Positions 1 to 4,571 of a stretch of DNA of 5,515 bases are shown here, one piece after another (position 1 is the first letter of the stretch; the number at the start of each line of letters is the position of its first letter). Under the pieces are notes generated by a model, which searched no databases, was not told the DNA's origin, and saw only the letters and a program-made list of their open reading frames with translations. The stretch spans positions 1 through 5,515 of the forward strand of contig JAISKY010000272.1 in NCBI GenBank assembly GCA_031260745.1, read 5' to 3'. Origin of the DNA: Oscillospiraceae bacterium (GTDB taxonomy: Bacteria; Bacillota; Clostridia; Oscillospirales; Oscillospiraceae). A program made the translations under genes and the position numbers.

Positions 1-60
1 ATTTTTGAAATTAACGTAATTTTTTACAATTTTCAATGCCATTCATTCGCCCGTAATTTT

Positions 61-108
61 TGGGGTGGTTTACTGTATATGTTGCTCTACCATGTGAGCT
101 ACACCCCC
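61..108 (-). ncRNA. tRNA-like element, intact D-arm (promoter-distal copy)
   Basis: Read on the minus strand from 108, the order is GGGGGTG (108-102, acceptor-like), TA (101-100), GCTC (99-96), loop ACATGGTA (95-88) and GAGC (87-84). This matches tRNA positions 1-25, including the T8, A14, G18-G19 and A21 signature, although position 15 is C rather than a purine. About 16 unpaired bases follow, then CACCCC (67-62), which can pair with GGGGTG of the 5' strand to close a 6-bp stem. There is no pairable anticodon stem, no GGTTC-type T-arm and no CCA, so this is not a normal tRNA gene. It could be a tRNA-derived fold (two-stem mini-tRNA) or a decayed tRNA fragment amplified with the repeat. The resemblance is read directly from sequence; expression and function are inferred. 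Confidence 0.5.
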
Positions 109-170
109 ACATTTTGGAAATTAACGTAATTTTTTACAATTTTCAATGCCATTCATTCGCCCGCAATTTT

Positions 171-218
171 TGGGGTGGTTTACTGTATATGTTGCACTAC
201 CATGTGAGCTACACCCCC
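171..218 (-). ncRNA. tRNA-like element, D-stem mismatch (promoter-proximal copy)
   Basis: This has the same arrangement as the element at 61-108: GGGGGTG (218-212), TA, GCTC (209-206), ACATGGTA (205-198), then GTGC (197-194) instead of GAGC, and closing CACCCC (177-172). The single change at 196 breaks one pair of the four-pair D-stem, while the acceptor-like stem and D-loop are unchanged. The other copy keeps perfect pairing, so the two units may have diverged functionally or this one may be decaying. It is the first unit downstream of the promoter at 326-354. Confidence 0.45.
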
Positions 219-325
219 GTATACCTGTATGAGTTCACATTCCGACTGCCTGCTTAGCGCACAAAATCGCTAATGCACGGAGCGGATAAAGACGGCAAAT
301 GATTTACAGCATAACAACGAAAATT

Positions 326-354
326 ATTCTACCACACTCTAAAGCGTTTGTCAA
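326..354 (-). promoter_or_regulatory. Sigma-A promoter pointing into the tRNA-like repeats
   Basis: On the minus strand, TTGACA (354-349) is followed after exactly 17 bp by TAGAAT (331-326). This is a perfect -35 and a five-of-six -10 at optimal spacing. Start is expected near 319. A second, weaker candidate lies upstream on the same strand (TTGGTC 426-421, 18 bp, TATAAT 402-397). The only thing downstream is the leader and the 110-bp repeats, which is the main reason to think the repeats are transcribed. Confidence 0.75.
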
Positions 355-454
355 GTCCTTTTTAGTACGGGAGCAAAAATTTCGTCAATCATCAAAATTA
401 TAGCTACGCTACGGTCGAGTGACCAACGGCAAATCGCAAAGTTTGCCCGCCTGA
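355..454 (-). other. Spacer downstream of the flavoprotein gene with small stem-loops
   Basis: Just after the flavoprotein stop, the minus strand carries three short inverted repeats in series: GGCAAA/TTTGCC (428-433 with 442-447), GGTC/GACC (412-415 with 420-423) and TAGC/GCTA (401-404 with 408-411). The last is followed by a short TAATTTT stretch. Together they could act as a weak terminator, but none has the long GC stem plus T-run of a confident one. Nothing else is recognised here apart from the weak promoter candidate mentioned with the promoter at 326-354. Confidence 0.3.
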
Positions 455-1141
455 CTACAATGTCGGCTGCGAGTTTTCACTTTGCCTTGCCGCCGCAATT
501 GCCGGAGGTTCCGAGCCTTCGGCGAAACGGTCGCGCTCTATTCCGAAACTCGCGCCGGAGATGTTATCGGTGTTGCCGGAAATAAGCCAGTCCGTCAGCG
601 CGGCGACATTACTTTGGTACTTGTCAATCCGCGAAAACGTAGTTTTATCCGTACACATCGGACACAAAACGGCGTCGAACGAGCCGTAACCGAGGTCGCG
701 GAAGCAGTACGCGACATACTCCGCCGCGCGATGTAACACGTCCGCCGGCGAACCGCCGTAGCAAAATACTACGCCCGCCTTTCGCATAGGCGACGGCGTT
801 TTCAGTCCCTTTTTGAAGTTGTAACGCGCATAGAAGCGGTCGAACAGAACTTTAACAGTACCGGGAACGCTCGTGTAGTACAGCGGAGCGATAAGCAGAA
901 CCGAGTCCGCTTTGTACAACCGCTCAATCAGTTCCGCCGCGCCGTCTTTATGTATGCACACCTCGTCGTCGTTTTTACAGTTGTCACAACCGACGCACGG
1001 CGCGACGGTATGCTCCCGAACTCGGTATACCTCGACACTCGCGCCGTTTTGCTCAAGCTGACGTTTCACGAGGTCTATAACCGCGTCGGAGTTCCCGCCG
1101 TTACGCGGACTTCCGTTTATAAGAATTACGTTCTTGCCCAT
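455..1141 (-). CDS. Flavodoxin-family NAD(P)H-dependent FMN oxidoreductase with four-cysteine motif
   Basis: A 228-residue soluble, probably cytoplasmic protein of the NADPH-dependent FMN reductase/flavodoxin-like superfamily. The N-terminal beta strand leads into the FMN-phosphate loop GSPRNGGNS (10-18). APLYYTSVPG (85-94) is the family's second flavin-contacting segment, followed by DRF (101-103). Cysteines 49, 52, 55 and 62 form C-x2-C-x2-C-x6-C, close to the compact 4Fe-4S motif of archaeal and clostridial iron-sulfur flavoproteins. Related reductases carry similar cysteines without a proven cluster, so a [4Fe-4S] centre is possible but not assured. The last 40 or so residues are polar, weakly conserved-looking and probably disordered. 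Start: the ATG at 1141 has GGAGG (1150-1154) 8 nt upstream. An upstream in-frame TTG at 1216 is part of the -35 box, so it is excluded. The gene is monocistronic and divergent from the DUF4418 gene. The substrate cannot be predicted. Confidence 0.88.
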   Translation of the reverse strand: MGKNVILINGSPRNGGNSDAVIDLVKRQLEQNGASVEVYRVREHTVAPCVGCDNCKNDDEVCIHKDGAAELIERLYKADSVLLIAPLYYTSVPGTVKVLFDRFYARYNFKKGLKTPSPMRKAGVVFCYGGSPADVLHRAAEYVAYCFRDLGYGSFDAVLCPMCTDKTTFSRIDKYQSNVAALTDWLISGNTDNISGASFGIERDRFAEGSEPPAIAAARQSENSQPTL

Positions 1142-1187
1142 TTTGTTTTCCTCCAAACACCGATAAGCAGGTCTATTGTATTTTCCT

Positions 1188-1216
1188 ATTATACACCGGA
1201 CAGACGAAAATGTCAA
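1188..1216 (-). promoter_or_regulatory. Consensus sigma-A promoter of the flavoprotein gene
   Basis: TTGACA (1216-1211), a 17-bp spacer and TATAAT (1193-1188) on the minus strand: a perfect match to the vegetative consensus in both hexamers. The start should lie near 1181, leaving about 40 nt of leader before the ATG at 1141. So strong a core promoter suggests that control, if any, is by repression or by an upstream site such as the dyad at 1266-1283. Confidence 0.85.
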
Positions 1217-1265
1217 ATATCTATATTAATACGGTTTGAGCCGCGAGTTTTGCTTTGCGCTCCGT

Positions 1266-1283
1266 ACAATGTTTACACATTGT
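1266..1283. promoter_or_regulatory. Perfect 7-4-7 dyad, candidate operator between divergent promoters
   Basis: ACAATGT-TTAC-ACATTGT is a perfect inverted repeat of 7 bp with a 4-bp spacer, the size typical of a dimeric helix-turn-helix regulator site. It sits almost exactly midway between the two divergent -35 boxes (about 50 bp from 1216 and about 47 bp from 1330), a position suited to controlling both the flavoprotein and the DUF4418 gene. No regulator gene lies in the window. It is not followed by a T-run in either direction, so it is unlikely to be a terminator. A chance dyad in AT-rich DNA remains possible. Confidence 0.45.
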
Positions 1284-1329
1284 TCATAAAATTCCCCGCT
1301 ATTAGCTTGTTTTTTTTATTTTCACCCTA

Positions 1330-1358
1330 TTGACAAACGCTGAAATGTGTGTTATTAT
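1330..1358 (+). promoter_or_regulatory. Sigma-A promoter of the DUF4418 gene
   Basis: TTGACA (1330-1335), a 17-bp spacer and TATTAT (1353-1358), with a start expected near 1365. The roughly 75-nt leader contains a small hairpin at 1392-1404 (5 bp including one G-T pair, TTG loop) and a T5 stretch 12 bases after it. The two are too far apart for a standard attenuator, and I recognise no riboswitch. Confidence 0.8.
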
Positions 1359-1440
1359 ATATCACATACCAATAATATATGTTATCGCTGACCGGGTTGC
1401 TCGGAGGCGGCTGTTTTTAACCTTAAAGGGGGTAATATTA

Positions 1441-1884
1441 ATGAAAACCGCTAATCTGAAAAATCGAGCTGCCGCCGCGGCTGTAAGCGTAGTATCCGGA
1501 GCGTTAGTCGCGGCAGGACCGCAATCGCTGTTCAAAATCTGCGACCAGTCGCACCACGCCCATACCGGAGGGTTTAGCACCTGCTATTATACAGCTCAAG
1601 CGGAAATCGGCATAGGAATCGTGCTTGCGTTGCTTGGTATCGCGTACTTACTGTTCAGCAATCCGGACACTCACATAGGTCTGACAATCGGAATCGCGTT
1701 AGGCGCGTTACTGGCGTTCCTAGCGCCGAACGCGCTGATTGGTATGGACAGCGACCCGATGATGGCTTGCCTTACGGCGACTTTACCCGCGCTGAATATT
1801 ATCACCATCGCGACATTCCTGTTCGCGGCGGGAAATATTATTTACCTGACGCGTAAAACTCAGCGCTCGGAGGTTGTCGCGTAA
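1441..1884 (+). CDS. DUF4418 family four-helix membrane protein
   Basis: A 147-residue hydrophobic protein with four predicted membrane helices at about 8-28, 55-72, 79-96 and 115-135. The loop between helices 1 and 2 holds Cys34 and Cys48, with CYYTAQAEIGIGI beginning at Cys48. Cys110 lies in a short Met-rich segment (MMAC) just before helix 4. This pattern of conserved cysteines, C-x-x-T-x-x-A-E and a GIG helix start is what I associate with the DUF4418 family. The family has no settled function, although members often occur near ABC-transporter permease genes; no transporter gene is seen here. The C-terminus is short and basic. Start: the ATG at 1441 has GGGGG (1428-1432) 8 nt upstream. 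A longer in-frame TTG start at 1330 is the promoter -35 itself and is rejected. The gene is single, with its own promoter and terminator, and divergent from the flavoprotein. Confidence 0.78.
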   Translation: MKTANLKNRAAAAAVSVVSGALVAAGPQSLFKICDQSHHAHTGGFSTCYYTAQAEIGIGIVLALLGIAYLLFSNPDTHIGLTIGIALGALLAFLAPNALIGMDSDPMMACLTATLPALNIITIATFLFAAGNIIYLTRKTQRSEVVA

Positions 1885-1902
1885 TTCTTACGCTAACCAC
1901 GG

Positions 1903-1921
1903 ACGCGCAACGCGCGTTTTT
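1903..1921 (+). terminator. Rho-independent terminator of the DUF4418 gene
   Basis: ACGCGC (1903-1908) pairs with GCGCGT (1912-1917) around a 3-base loop, followed by T's to 1921. It is a very GC-rich 6-bp stem with a T-run, 18 bp after the stop codon. Confidence 0.75.
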
Positions 1922-1981
1922 CATAAATACGACGGGACGCCTGGAGCGGCATCCTCTAAGGCGATAGTTATTTCCCGCGCA

Positions 1982-2015
1982 AAACCTCCCAAGTCATTAC
2001 GACTTTGGGAGGTTT
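1982..2015. terminator. Bidirectional terminator between convergent genes
   Basis: AAACCTCCCAA (1982-1992) pairs with TTGGGAGGTTT (2005-2015), 11 bp without mismatch, with a further GT/AC pairing toward the loop if one T is bulged. The plus side is followed by a T-rich stretch, and on the minus side the stem ends in TTTT (1984-1981). It lies 26 bp past the SDR stop and is probably that gene's main terminator, with backup use for the DUF4418 transcript. Bases 1922-1981 hold nothing else recognised. Confidence 0.85.
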
Positions 2016-2041
2016 CTTCTATTGTTTCTCGCGTCTAAAGC

Positions 2042-3010
2042 CTATTTCGCGGTTTCGATTTCAGGCCAATCCGGAAGTCCCGGTGCGCCAAGCAGAACTT
2101 GCGTTTCGTAAACCGGGTTGTATGTAAGAGTACCGAACATCTTCAAACTTTCGGCGCGGTTTTGATTCTGCGGTTCCAGTGGGAACGCGTCTAAAATTGC
2201 CTGGTTGCGGATTGCCATTCCCGCTTTGAACTCCGGGTGAGTCCAGATAAACAGGTCGCCGCGGCGGATTCCGCGCACTACGCGTTCGCCGACTTCCTCC
2301 GGAGTCATAAAGATTTTGGTGAAGTCCATACTCATCATCGCGGAAACGTCAATATCTTTCGGGGGCGCGGGCGGGACAGCGTTTTCGTCCTTGAACTTGT
2401 CGGGGCGAACGGCGGACGACGACATTCCGAGGTTGGAGTTAACCGGGCCGGGATAGAACGCGCTGGCTTTGACGTTCGTACCCACAAGGTCACTCGCGAG
2501 GCACTCCATCAGACCGGAAGCCGCGTACTTGGTTACGCAGTAGAACGCTGAACCGGATACCGCGAACGCTCCGCCCGTTGAGGACGTAGTCACAATATGA
2601 CCTTCCTCGCCGTGTTCGAGAATACGCGGAACGATAGTCTTAATTCCGTTGAAAACTCCGCTGACGTTGATTCCGTTGATGAAATCCCAGTCCTTGTAGG
2701 AACCTTCCCAAAGTCTGCCGCTACCTGCCGCTACTCCGGCGTTATTCACCAAAATATGAATTTTGCCGAATTTCGCCGCGATTTGGTCTGCGGCTTTTTC
2801 CCAACCATCGCGGTCGGTTACGTCAAGTTTTAGTCCCAGCGCGGGATAACCTTTTTGACTGAAAAACGGTAAAGCCTGGTCGATTGCCTCTTGTCTTGCG
2901 TCAATAATGACTACGTTACAACCCGCTCTGCCCAGAGCTTTTGCGATTCCGTTACCGATTCCGCTTGCGCCGCCGGTAACAATCGCGGTTTTGCCTTGGA
3001 AGTTTTGCAT
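2042..3010 (-). CDS. Short-chain dehydrogenase/reductase (SDR), NAD(P)-dependent
   Basis: A 322-residue cytoplasmic oxidoreductase with a Rossmann fold. Visible elements are the cofactor loop TGGASGIG (12-19), Asp37 at the end of beta-2 (which usually favours NAD over NADP), LDV (62-64), NNAG (89-92), Asn115, Ser144, the catalytic pair Tyr157-x3-Lys161, and PGPV (187-190). The Ser-to-Tyr spacing of 13 and the full N-S-Y-K tetrad indicate an active enzyme. Classical SDRs are about 250 residues. This one has a long substrate-loop region (about 195-230) and a C-terminal extension (about 260-322) rich in Pro, Asn and Gln, as in some SDRs acting on bulky or hydrophobic alcohols. The substrate is not predictable. 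Start: the ATG at 3010 has AGGGAG (3026-3021) 10 nt upstream. The upstream in-frame TTG at 3073 belongs to the -35 box. It is a single gene convergent with the DUF4418 gene. Confidence 0.9.
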   Translation of the reverse strand: MQNFQGKTAIVTGGASGIGNGIAKALGRAGCNVVIIDARQEAIDQALPFFSQKGYPALGLKLDVTDRDGWEKAADQIAAKFGKIHILVNNAGVAAGSGRLWEGSYKDWDFINGINVSGVFNGIKTIVPRILEHGEEGHIVTTSSTGGAFAVSGSAFYCVTKYAASGLMECLASDLVGTNVKASAFYPGPVNSNLGMSSSAVRPDKFKDENAVPPAPPKDIDVSAMMSMDFTKIFMTPEEVGERVVRGIRRGDLFIWTHPEFKAGMAIRNQAILDAFPLEPQNQNRAESLKMFGTLTYNPVYETQVLLGAPGLPDWPEIETAK

Positions 3011-3044
3011 AAGTATCTTTCTCCCTAATATTATATTTTCCGTC

Positions 3045-3073
3045 ATTGTAACACGACCGCAAACAATTGTCAA
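3045..3073 (-). promoter_or_regulatory. Sigma-A promoter of the SDR gene
   Basis: TTGACA (3073-3068), a 17-bp spacer and TACAAT (3050-3045) on the minus strand, with a start near 3038 and a leader of under 30 nt. The 98 bp between this and the lysA stop (3074-3171) contain no convincing terminator: after GGTCCGGAACC the minus strand has A's, not T's. Read-through from lysA into the SDR gene is therefore possible. Confidence 0.82.
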
Positions 3074-3171
3074 GATTTTTTTGGTTCCGGACCGCGTCGG
3101 CGCAACTCCTAATTAACCGCGAATAGACACGAAGGAACTTATAGTTACCGCGTCAACCGATATGCCGGAGC

Positions 3172-4410
3172 TTAGAACGTCAGCGTCGCGAAGTAGTCCT
3201 CCGGAGTTTCAGCGCGGCGAATCATAACTACGTCGCCGTTCTCTTTCAGCAGAAGCTCCTTACTTTTCAGTTTGCCGTTGTAGTTATAGCCCATCGAGTA
3301 CCCGTGCGCGCCCGTATCGTGAATCACTACAAGGTCGCCGACGTCAGTTTTAGGTAACATTCTGTCGATTGCGAACTTATCGTTATTCTCGCAAAGCGAG
3401 CCTGTAACGTCGTACTTGAAATCTGCGGGAGCGTTATCCTTGCCGGATACTGTAATGTGGTGGTACGCTCCGTAAATCGCGGGTCGCATTAAATCAACCG
3501 CGCAGGAATCAAGTCCGATGTACTCTTTATGCGTATGCTTCTGGTGCAGAACCGTCGAAACCAAACAACCATACGGACCCAGCATATAACGTCCAAGCTC
3601 CGTGAATATCGCGACGTCGCCCATTCCGGCGGGGATTAGGATTTCCTCGTAGGCTTTGCGGACTCCGTCGCCGACTGCGAAGATGTCCACCGGATTTTGC
3701 TCCGGCTTCATCGGGATTCCGACGCCTCCGGAGAGGTTGATAAACGTAATATGCGCTCCCGTTTCATTTTTTAGCTCAACGGCGGCGCGGAACAGTATCG
3801 CCGCAAGTTTAGGATAGTACAACTCCGTCAGAGCGTTGCTGACCAAAAACGCGTGCAGTCCGAACCGCTTCGCGCCGAGTTTCAGCAATTTTTCAAAACC
3901 TTCCGTAAGCTGAGGTCGAGTAAATCCGTATTTAGCGTCGCCGGGGTTGTCCATTATTCCGTTAGAAACTTCCATTGTGCCGCCGGGGTTATAACGGCAG
4001 CAGATTGTTTCCGGTATACCCGCGCAATCCTTCAAAAAGTCAATGTGAGTAATATCGTCCAAATTAATCGTCGCGTTTAACTGACGGGCGTATTGGTATT
4101 CCTTCGCCGGAGTGACGTTGGAACTGAACATAATATCCGAGCCGTTGAATCCGCCGCGCTCGGAAAGCATAAGCTCCGTGTACGACGCGCAATCAGTTCC
4201 GCAGCCTTCTTCTTTAAGTATCCGCAAAATAGTCGAGTTTGGATTTGCCTTAACCGCGAAAAATTCCTTATAACCCGGATTCCACGCGAACGCTTTGTAC
4301 AGATTTCGAGCGTTCTCGCGTATGCCGCGTTCATCGTACAGGTGAAACGGAGTTCCGAATCGCGCGGCAATTTCCGTCAGTTTTTCGTGCGAAATAAAAG
4401 GTTTTTTCAT
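3172..4410 (-). CDS. lysA: Fold-type III PLP decarboxylase, diaminopimelate decarboxylase-like
   Basis: A 412-residue protein with an alanine-racemase-like barrel (about 25-280) and a C-terminal beta domain. Lys54 in FAVKANPN is the PLP Schiff-base lysine. NLSGGVGIP (225-233) and ELGRYMLGPYG (271-281) match the phosphate-binding and EPGR regions. CENND (340-344) is the CE-x-x-D motif whose Cys acts across the dimer. DTGAHGYSM (365-373) replaces the usual DxGAY. DAP decarboxylase makes lysine from meso-diaminopimelate in the cytoplasm. The His186 segment reads HAFLVSN where classical LysA has H-x-HIGSQ, so this is a divergent subgroup often labelled LysA in clostridia; another D-amino-acid or polyamine-precursor decarboxylase is possible. 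Start: ATG 4410 lies 10 nt after GGGG (4424-4421), but ATG 4416, 4 nt after it, is nearly as good and adds two residues. A TTG at 4437 precedes the ribosome binding site. Confidence 0.85.
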   Translation of the reverse strand: MKKPFISHEKLTEIAARFGTPFHLYDERGIRENARNLYKAFAWNPGYKEFFAVKANPNSTILRILKEEGCGTDCASYTELMLSERGGFNGSDIMFSSNVTPAKEYQYARQLNATINLDDITHIDFLKDCAGIPETICCRYNPGGTMEVSNGIMDNPGDAKYGFTRPQLTEGFEKLLKLGAKRFGLHAFLVSNALTELYYPKLAAILFRAAVELKNETGAHITFINLSGGVGIPMKPEQNPVDIFAVGDGVRKAYEEILIPAGMGDVAIFTELGRYMLGPYGCLVSTVLHQKHTHKEYIGLDSCAVDLMRPAIYGAYHHITVSGKDNAPADFKYDVTGSLCENNDKFAIDRMLPKTDVGDLVVIHDTGAHGYSMGYNYNGKLKSKELLLKENGDVVMIRRAETPEDYFATLTF

Positions 4411-4447
4411 TTTCATTTTTCCCCTTTTTTTGTACAAGCAATGATGT

Positions 4448-4453
4448 ATAATA
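4448..4453 (-). promoter_or_regulatory. Candidate -10 of the lysA promoter
   Basis: TATTAT (4453-4448, minus strand) lies about 38 bp upstream of the lysA start. No TTGACA-like -35 stands at 16-18 bp: the position is taken by GTTACC of a 7-bp repeat. Unlike the other promoters in this window it may therefore need an activator, or be weak. The plus-strand reading of the same bases includes TATAAT (4447-4452) but has no plausible -35. Confidence 0.35.
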
Positions 4454-4568
4454 CAGGTAACAGTGAATGGGTAACAGTATTACATATTATTACTTGCGTA
4501 CATACCTATCGGCAATATAACGAATTTGCTAAAACTGTTACCTGTTACCTGTTACCTGTTATCTGTAA
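4454..4568. repeat. Inverted arrays of a 7-bp repeat between lysA and spoIIGA
   Basis: On the right, bases 4534-4568 are five consecutive heptads: ACTGTTA, CCTGTTA three times, then TCTGTAA. On the left, the reverse complement GTAACAG occurs at 4457-4463 and 4471-4477, exactly 14 bp (two units) apart, with a non-matching heptad between. CAGGTAACAGT (4454-4464) and ACTGTTACCTG (4534-4544) are a perfect 11-bp inverted repeat enclosing 69 bp. The right array ends 3 bp before the spoIIGA ATG, and the left array overlaps the presumed lysA core promoter. It could be a regulator binding array, an RNA fold, or a slippage-prone simple repeat. The repeats are seen directly; any role is inference. Confidence 0.85.
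4494..4521 (+). promoter_or_regulatory. Weak candidate promoter for spoIIGA-sigE
   Basis: TTGCGT (4494-4499), a 16-bp spacer and TATAAC (4516-4521) is the best plus-strand candidate upstream of spoIIGA. In Bacillus subtilis this operon has a poor sigma-A promoter with an overlong spacer, activated by Spo0A. No convincing Spo0A box (TTTGTCRAA-like) is seen here, so the assignment is tentative. Confidence 0.25.
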
Positions 4569-4571
4569 TTT

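Larger units (their letters stand above)
1..220 (-). repeat. Two 110-bp tandem repeats carrying a tRNA-like 5' half
   Basis: Bases 1-110 and 111-220 align without gaps at a period of exactly 110 bp. I count five differences (6/116, 54/164, 86/196, 109/219, 110/220), so identity is about 95%. Each unit has an AT-rich part (about 1-60) and a GC-richer part (about 61-108) that reads on the minus strand as the acceptor and D-arm half of a tRNA. The AT-rich part contains an imperfect dyad (GTAA-AAAA-TTAC core with A/T-rich flanks) that could fold as a weak hairpin. The period is not a multiple of three, and the reading frame through it resembles no protein. The natural unit boundary seems to lie just after the C-run (108/218), because bases 109-110 and 219-220 differ. 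The left copy runs to the window edge, so more units may lie outside. Confidence 0.93.
1..319 (-). ncRNA. Putative non-coding transcript through the tRNA-like array
   Basis: A strong minus-strand promoter (326-354) should start transcription near 319, and no credible open reading frame follows to the window edge: the ATGs met early run into stops within a few codons. The transcript would hold a leader of about 100 nt and then the two tRNA-like repeat units. The leader contains a stem formed by 252-259 and 268-276 (TTAGCG/CGCTAA core plus two outer GC pairs around a one-base bulge, 8-base loop). No Rho-independent terminator is seen before the window ends, so the 3' end is unknown. I do not recognise the RNA as a known class. 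The existence of the RNA is inferred from the promoter and the absence of coding sequence. Confidence 0.4.

Noticed and set aside
61..218. Complete tRNA genes in the repeats
   Set aside because: Only the acceptor-like strand and D-arm are present; no anticodon stem pairing, T-arm or CCA can be found in either copy.
1..220. CRISPR array
   Set aside because: The whole 110-bp unit is conserved, with no unique spacers, only two copies and no cas genes.
60..257. Open frame on the plus strand through the 110-bp repeats
   Set aside because: The repeat period is not a multiple of three, the translation resembles no protein, no ribosome site precedes it, and the strong promoter lies on the opposite strand.
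341..354. Spo0A box overlapping the promoter (TTTGTCAAG)
   Set aside because: It is mostly the reverse complement of the -35 TTGACA plus neighbouring A's; similar partial matches occur at the other TTGACA promoters, so it carries little information.
428..447. GGCAAA/TTTGCC hairpin as a strong terminator
   Set aside because: The stem has only 6 bp, three of them A-T, with an 8-base loop and no T-run on either side.
482..736. Plus-strand frame opposite the flavoprotein gene
   Set aside because: Antisense shadow of a gene with clear family motifs; no ribosome site or recognisable protein.
4447..4452. TATAAT as a plus-strand -10
   Set aside because: No acceptable -35 at 15-19 bp (the position is a T-run), and it would start transcription about 110 bp before spoIIGA inside the lysA control region; the minus-strand reading is at least as likely.
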